Assembly (NCBI GenBank): GCA_963082975.1
Contig: OY720350.1
Coordinates: 44,656,734-44,720,733, forward strand
Length of the DNA: 64,000 bases
Reading direction: 5' to 3'
Origin: Labia minor
Taxonomy: Eukaryota; Arthropoda; Insecta; Dermaptera; Spongiphoridae
Shown here: piece by piece, positions 58,291 through 64,000 of the stretch
Numbering within the stretch: position 1 is the first letter of the stretch
Layout of the letters: each line of letters opens with the position of its first letter
The notes under the pieces: generated by a model
Told to the model about the DNA's origin: nothing
The model's input: the letters and a program-made list of their open reading frames with translations, nothing else
Database searches by the model: none
Translations under genes and position numbers: made by a program

Positions 58291-59479
58291 ACTTTTATAT
58301 ATTATTTATTAGATAGTACTCCTAGTGTCCATTAAAATATATATAGAATTCACCAAATGAGTAGATATATTTAGTTTAGTTTATATTTATTGATCCCATT
58401 TTACACAATCAATAAATAAATAAATTATTTAAGTATAGTGACATAATATTATGAACAAATGATAAATATATTGTAGCATCCAACAGGATAAACAGGAAGG
58501 GGAAATAAAATAAAATATTTAAATGATTATTCTAAATTTATTATACAAAGGTTAGCACTCTGACTTCAATAAAATTATATTAAATATAAATGGATATTAA
58601 TTAATATTAATGAGTATAATTACTAAGAATATTGTTCTTAGTGTCCAGCTAGCACTGAATGAGAGAGTGTATTGTTTCACTTAACTGGGCAGTCCAACCT
58701 TTTTTGTTGAATATGAAGCAATTCATCCATAAACTTTGTTAGGCTTATAGAAAAATTATTTTATTTTTTTTAGTCCATTAGAAAAACGTTATTTTATAAA
58801 AAAATTTTTATATTTATATTATTTTAAAGGGCCGAGCGGCGGCTCGGTGAACCAGGTACTATATATTTATACCTCATATATTTTCAGTTATTAAATTAAA
58901 TTATTAAATTAAATTAATTATTTAAATTTATTACCTATTGAGTCATATTTATTTAAATAATATTCCTATCTTTAGTCGAATATAAATATAATTGATAAGA
59001 ATCAGAAATAATTTAAATTATTAATTAGCTGTAATTACATTCTCGCATGCTTCTTAATACTTGGAATACACTTTTCATGCTTCTTAATGCTTTACTTCTA
59101 AGGATATTTTCGTTTCTCGGAGAAAAGATAATGTAGCATATCTTAGTTAATAATCATGTTTTGATGCTCGATAAGAATTATCCAATTCATTTGAGCAATA
59201 GAATTCAAACCTGAATTATATATCGCAATTTTGACTTATAATGATAGATTTTTATGGAATCAAGTATCTTCAAAATATTATTTCTGGCCCATTTTCCGAC
59301 TTGCCCTTATCGAATTTATACTGAAAAAATTGTTCAGTTATTAAGAAAAAAATTTGATTTGTATTTATTGTATTGTATTTATTTATTTGTATTGTTATTT
59401 CCTTGTTATTTAATTCCTTGATGATTAAGTTACTTATTTATTATTTGTATAAATTAAATATTTTTAATTATTATTATTA
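58291..59479. other. Spacer between the remnant and the promoter of copy 12
   Basis: About 1.2 kb of A+T-rich DNA. A small G+C-rich word GGGCCGAGCGGCGGCTCGG sits at about 58829. No gene or transposon end is recognised. Confidence 0.45.
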
Positions 59480-59814
59480 TGGTGCTTGGATGGCTTTACC
59501 GAGACGAAAGAAAATATCTTTTTGTTAAAATAAGAATTGATTAAAAACAGATTATAATCGATGGCCCTAATGGCACTATTTATGTTCAACATTTAAATAA
59601 AAAAGCCAGTTCTGTAATTAATAATTCATGTGTAATGAAAAAGGTATATAAAATAATAATAATAATAATAATAATAATATAATAATATTAATAATTACTT
59701 TAGTTCAATATCATGAGCGAATAAAATAGCTAGACATTTCGAATACATGTTTAGTTAATAAATAATGTTATTATATTATAAACATTTGCCATTTTGTAAG
59801 ATTTATTAGAAATT
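59480..59814 (+). promoter_or_regulatory. 5' flank of copy 12, related to those of copies 9 and 10
   Basis: It retains the order of blocks seen upstream of copies 9 and 10 in diverged form: AATCGATGGC, AATTAATAATTCA, GGTATATAAAATAATAATAA, GTTCAATATCATGAGCGAAT and TAGACATTTCGAATACATG. Survival of these blocks while adjacent spacer has drifted suggests function. Confidence 0.55.
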
Positions 59815-62800
59815 ATGGATTTTCATGCAACATTTAAATATTCCTATTATTTTAATAAATTGATTTGTTTAGATTATCTTTTTATTGATGGAAAACCATT
59901 CTTTCGGAATATTAGTATTTCATTAAAAAGAAGTATTGTTCCTTTAATTCTATTTCTTTTTTTAGAAATTAGTAATATTTATTTGTCATTAAATTTCCAA
60001 GTTCCTAATAAGAATACACTATATTTAATAATTCACCTTTTTATAAGGGTAAGTAATAATTTCTTTTTTCTACAATAAAAATATTAAATTCTCTTTAATA
60101 AACACATTCATTCACGTACTGTTGATATTATTCTTAGTATTTTATTTATTTATTTAATTTATAATCACTGTTCCAATCACAGTTACAGGATTTAGACATA
60201 TTATATTTAATTATAAAGCTATATTTAATAAACGATTATAACGATTAATTGAACATGTAGAGATAATTGATAAAGTTTGTATTTTTTGGCTCAATAACAA
60301 AAGTGGCATCCAGTTGTCTCTTTCATGAGAATTTCTTGATTATAAACTAAAATCAATGAGACAAAAAATAAGTTGTCCTGTAGCCAGGCATAGAACCGAC
60401 CGACAGTTTGAAATAAATTTATTTCCAGCTACCTTTAGATTTAGTGTGAAAATAACCCTTCCCTTCCTATCGTCGATCGGTAATACTACCGGTCGATCGG
60501 TAATACCACTTCCGGTTTCCGGATGTACATCAAAAGTTGATCAATTTATCATACTGATGCATTAAGAAAATATACCAAATTTTATCAAAATCTGTTGAGC
60601 CGTTCAAGCTGTATACATCTATACGGACACACAGACGGACGGACGGACCGACATCATGCTAAAAATACTTTTTTACCGACCGACCAAATTTCACATGTGG
60701 AGATTTTTACATATCTCCACGAATCATGCATTTTCTTAACAGAAACTAGTATTTTTAGCATGATGTCTGTCCGTCTGTCCGTCCGTCCGTATAGATGTGT
60801 ACAGCTTGAACGGCTCAATGGATTTTGATGAAATTTGGTATATTTAATTAATGCATCAGTATGATGAATTGATAAACTTTTGATGTATATCCGGAAACCG
60901 GAAGTGGTAGTATAACCGATCGACGATAGGAAGGGAAGGGTTATTTTCACACCAAATTTCACATGGGGAGATTTTTTACATATCACCACGAATCATGCAC
61001 TTTGTAATGGTTTTATCCTCGAGAAAAATCATCTTTATTAGTTTTTTCTTAATTTAAAATTATATGACGTCATCCAGCCATTCATGACGTCACAACAAGC
61101 TCCTACTTATATATTATAAATAAAATAAAATTAAAAATATGTATGTTATATCCATATCTGTTTTTTATTACATTAATAGATATATTAAAATTATTTGAAA
61201 TTGTTTCTGTAGCTGGAAATTAATTTACTTCAAACCGTCTGTCGGTTCGGACCTGGACCCAGGTCAACTTATTCTGTTAAGAAAATGCATGATTCGTGGA
61301 GATGTGTAAAATTTTTCACATGTGAAATTTGGTGTGAAAACAATACCTCCCTTACTATCTTCGGTCGGTAAAAAAAATATATCAAGGATATATGAAAACT
61401 TTCCCCTGATGTGTTTTGAATCTTTATTGTATATTAATAATATATGAATAATATTTTTTAGCATATTGAACCGATCCTCTGTTTATTATTTGTTTTATTA
61501 AATTTCATGAAAAGAAAGGAATATTTAGAAATTATTATCCAGATGAATGAGTTTGGAGTACCGAAGAGTTGGAACAATTACAAATTTATACCCACATTAT
61601 ATATTTTTGCAAAAATTACCTCTATAATAATTTATATTATTACTGAAATCTATAGACCGAAGGCAAGTAAGCATTTTTAATGTTTCTCAAATAATTTTGT
61701 TATTATTATTAATATAATATTCAATAGTGAATGAAAGCTAAATTTTAACACTCAAAAATGAATAATAATTTATTTTTTCTATGCATAATTAATTTTATTT
61801 TTAATTATTTTATTAAAATTTCTTTCCAGGATTTACATTATATGTTATCAGATATTATAAGTTATTTAATCAACTTCTATATATTTGGAGAATTAAATAA
61901 TTTCTACAGAAAAATGTTTTATTTGGGATTGCAATTTCAAGAATTCAATAAAAATATTAAAGAAAGAAAATTTTTTTTAAAAACTATTAATCCGGTATTT
62001 TATAAATATTTACGTGCAATTTTAAATTAAATTTCACATTTTGGGATTGTTCTATTTTCAGTTAGATTACTGTTGGCATCATTCAAAACTCTGGGCTCTT
62101 TGTATGGATATGAATTCTTTTTCAAATCCAAAAATTCTCCTCTTTACTGCCAACACTTTTTTTAATATATTATATTGTTTATATGTATTATTGATTGGAC
62201 AGATGATTGGCATATTAAATTATCTATATATGATATCTTGGGCACTAAATGTTTCTTTTACATTTTTTTTAATTACCATCGTCTCCGAATGGTGTTCTAA
62301 TCAAGTAAGTAGATGTTTTCATTTAGATTGTGAGATTATTTTTATCATTACTAAATATTCTAAATATTTTTTGTTTAGTTCTTAAAAATGTACAATTTTA
62401 ATAAAATTTGTTTTTTATTAAAGTTTTTTTGATTATTTAATTTAAAAAATTTTAATAAAATAAAAATTTTAATAACAATATATGATATGACATGTGACTT
62501 ATATATGTTAATATAATTATATTTTACGATGATATCAGCAGTGTAAAAATTTTAAATATTTACTTTTTTTAGTTTTTAATATTTTTTGTAATTTAAATTG
62601 CATTGAAAATGATTTTATTATTGCAATTTAAGTTACAAAATAAAGATAAATATAATAAATAATTTACAATTTTTCGTTCAACAATCTGATTAATATAAAA
62701 TTATATTATAGTATATCAGCCTTGGCCAACCCAAATGACGCCATGGGCCTCTTTGATTAGGAGCAACGCTACAGGGGCCGCATTTTAGGGAAACATGCAA

Positions 62801-63823
62801 CAATGTATTAGAATGTTTAATGTTTTTATTTATTATTTTTCGGATACTTTTTTTAAATAAAAATAATAACAATTTAAAATAAAAAAATATATTCTCTATT
62901 ACTTACTATTACATATTTCTAACTTGTTTCTTCCTTTTAATGGAATCAAATATGTTGTTTAAAAATTGTAGGACATATTTTAAATAAAAAAATCAATTAT
63001 TTATAATTATTTCAATTATATTCTGTTTTTGAATATACAGACGAGATATGAAAGTTACCAAAAAAATATAAAGTTAACTGGCGGGCCACACAATTTTTCA
63101 AGGTGGGCCGCATGCGGCCCAAGGGCCACGGGTTGGCCAGGCCTGTAGTATATAAATTATATTATATTATAATTTTTATATAATTATTTAACCAAAAACT
63201 CGCAACTGAATTATATAAAAATAAAATTAATATAACTAATTTAAATTTTTTAATTCAGTGAATATTTTCACATAGTGAATTTTAATTTCATTAAGTAATA
63301 TTTTATTTTAATATAAAAATAAAAATTATATTTACTACTTTTAAATATAATATATAATCAATAACCTGATTAAATTAGATCTAATAATATTCATATAATC
63401 CTTAAAAACTATAAAAATAATTTTTTTTAGGCTAAAAATACAATTGATATCGTTGATGATTTGTCACTTAATGCAAAAGGAATTTATTTATGCCAGGTTC
63501 GTATTGATAAAATTCAAAATAATATATAAAAATTAAAAATATTATTTTCTTTTTTTCAGTTGAAATTATTTTCCAGTCACCTTAGTCACCAAAATTTTCA
63601 ATTTAAAGTTTGGAATTTATTTCCATTAGATACATCTTTAATAATGACTGTAAATATTTAGTTTTTTTTTTTTATAATAATAAATATAATCCCGTTTAAT
63701 AAAAACAAATAAATACATTTCGTTCTTTTTTAGATGATTGGCACGATTACAAACTACTTAATTATTCTTTATCAATTTAATTCATTATTAGCAGGCCTTA
63801 ACAAAAAAACATCAAATGATTAG
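59815..63823 (+). CDS. Gustatory receptor, array copy 12 (7 exons, intact)
   Basis: Gr of 362 residues, sister of copies 9 and 10. Exons are 59815-60048, 61462-61662, 61830-61994, 62062-62304, 63431-63496, 63560-63649 and 63734-63823. It starts MDFHATFKYSYYFNKLICLD. Exon 2 has NFMKRKEYLEIIIQMNEFGV. Exon 4 has HHSKLWALCMDMNSFSNPKI and SEWCSNQV. Exon 5 is unusual in TIDIVDDLSLNAKG, with Asp where the others have Ile, Val or Met, and in YLCQ with a cysteine. The exon 2 donor is AAG|GCAAGT, a GC-AG intron as in copy 9. The C-terminus is MIGTITNYLIILYQFNSLLA. Intron 1 holds nested R2 copies, and intron 4 a hAT element. Confidence 0.92.
60362..61371. repeat. R2 inserted into R2, intron 1 of copy 12
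   Basis: A plus-strand R2 starts near 60368 (AAGTTGTCCTGTAGCC) and runs to 60674 (AAAATACTTTTTT). A complete minus-strand R2 (ACCGACCGACC near 60675 to CAGGTCAACTTA near 61271) interrupts it. The plus copy then resumes at TTCTGTTAAGAAAATGCATG and ends near 61371. Uninterrupted copies have AAATACTTTTTTCTGTTAAG, so the insertion point is visible. Confidence 0.8.
62717..63145. mobile_element. hAT-type MITE in intron 4 of copy 12
   Basis: The element is 429 bp with ends CAGCCTTGGCCAACCC and, on the reverse strand, CAGGCCTGGCCAACCC. It is flanked by the exact 8-bp duplication TAGTATAT (62709-62716 and 63146-63153). The interior has GGGCCGCATGCGGCCC. No transposase. Well-kept ends suggest a fairly young insertion. 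Confidence 0.9.
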
Positions 63824-63934
63824 TTGAAATTAGTAATTTATAATATTGGAGTTATATATTAGTTAAAGAATGACTTTTTATATTTTGTAAAATTCAAAAG
63901 CTGCAGACATAACACAAATATAACAATAATTTTG

Positions 63935-64000
63935 ACTATCTCGCCAGTGATAGTATTGAGATCACGAGATTCGTTGTCGAGATTTTTATGTTTTTATACG
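63935..64000 (-). repeat. R1 repeat end, cut by the window edge
   Basis: TGACTATCTCGCCAGTGATA and the following words are the complement of the R1 end at about 38500-38560. The rest lies beyond the window. Confidence 0.6.

Noticed and set aside
77..63823. Odorant receptor family instead of gustatory receptor
   Set aside because: The C-terminal TSYLII(L/I)YQF motif, with its own last exon preceded by a phase-0 intron, and the exon 5-6 pattern (VDEL...F...LLFM) fit Grs better than Ors.

Overview
The window is very A+T-rich, intron-containing eukaryotic DNA from an insect. It holds a tandem array of gustatory receptor (Gr) genes, all on the plus strand. Twelve gene copies can be followed end to end: eleven are intact on reading, and one (16026-18256) is broken by a deletion. 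All twelve share one plan of seven coding exons separated by six phase-0 introns, and encode about 357-363 residues with seven predicted membrane segments. The shared C-terminus ends in the Gr signature (TYhhhhhQF, here mostly TSYLIILYQF) carried on a tiny last exon. I cannot name the species. The A+T bias, large Gr expansion and abundant mariner and LINE debris would fit a parasitoid wasp, perhaps a braconid, but this is a guess.

Layout: copy 1 (77-3241); a decayed Gr fossil (5313-5700); copies 2, 3 and 4 (6142-8303, 10859-13957, 16026-18256), a recent triplication with a unit of about 4.7-5.2 kb; copy 5 (19373-22999); copies 6 and 7 (24718-26732, 27316-29553); copy 8 (30389-32454); copies 9 and 10 (36863-42543, 46345-49658); copy 11 (53660-57015), the sister of copy 8; copy 12 (59815-63823), the sister of copies 9 and 10. 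Gr fossils at 10225, 15345, 34040, 51327 and 57990 show continuing birth and death of genes. The products would be chemoreceptor subunits in sensory neurons. Their ligands cannot be read from sequence.

The rest is mobile and repetitive DNA. Mariner-type elements lie in introns of copies 1, 5, 9, 10 and 11, and another lies upstream of copy 10. Small hAT-type elements with exact 8-bp target duplications occur at 9118, 21012, 36280, 48149 and 62717. Degenerate LINE copies lie at 3880, 37735, 42990 and 55960. Large inverted-repeat elements carry a GAAACGT(T/C)G motif next to a hairpin, resembling Penelope-type terminal repeats. Two further repeat families, called R1 and R2 here, recur many times. 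R2 is marked by runs of ACGGACGGAC and by an empty site in a paralogous intron. No tRNA, rRNA, CRISPR or non-receptor host gene was recognised.
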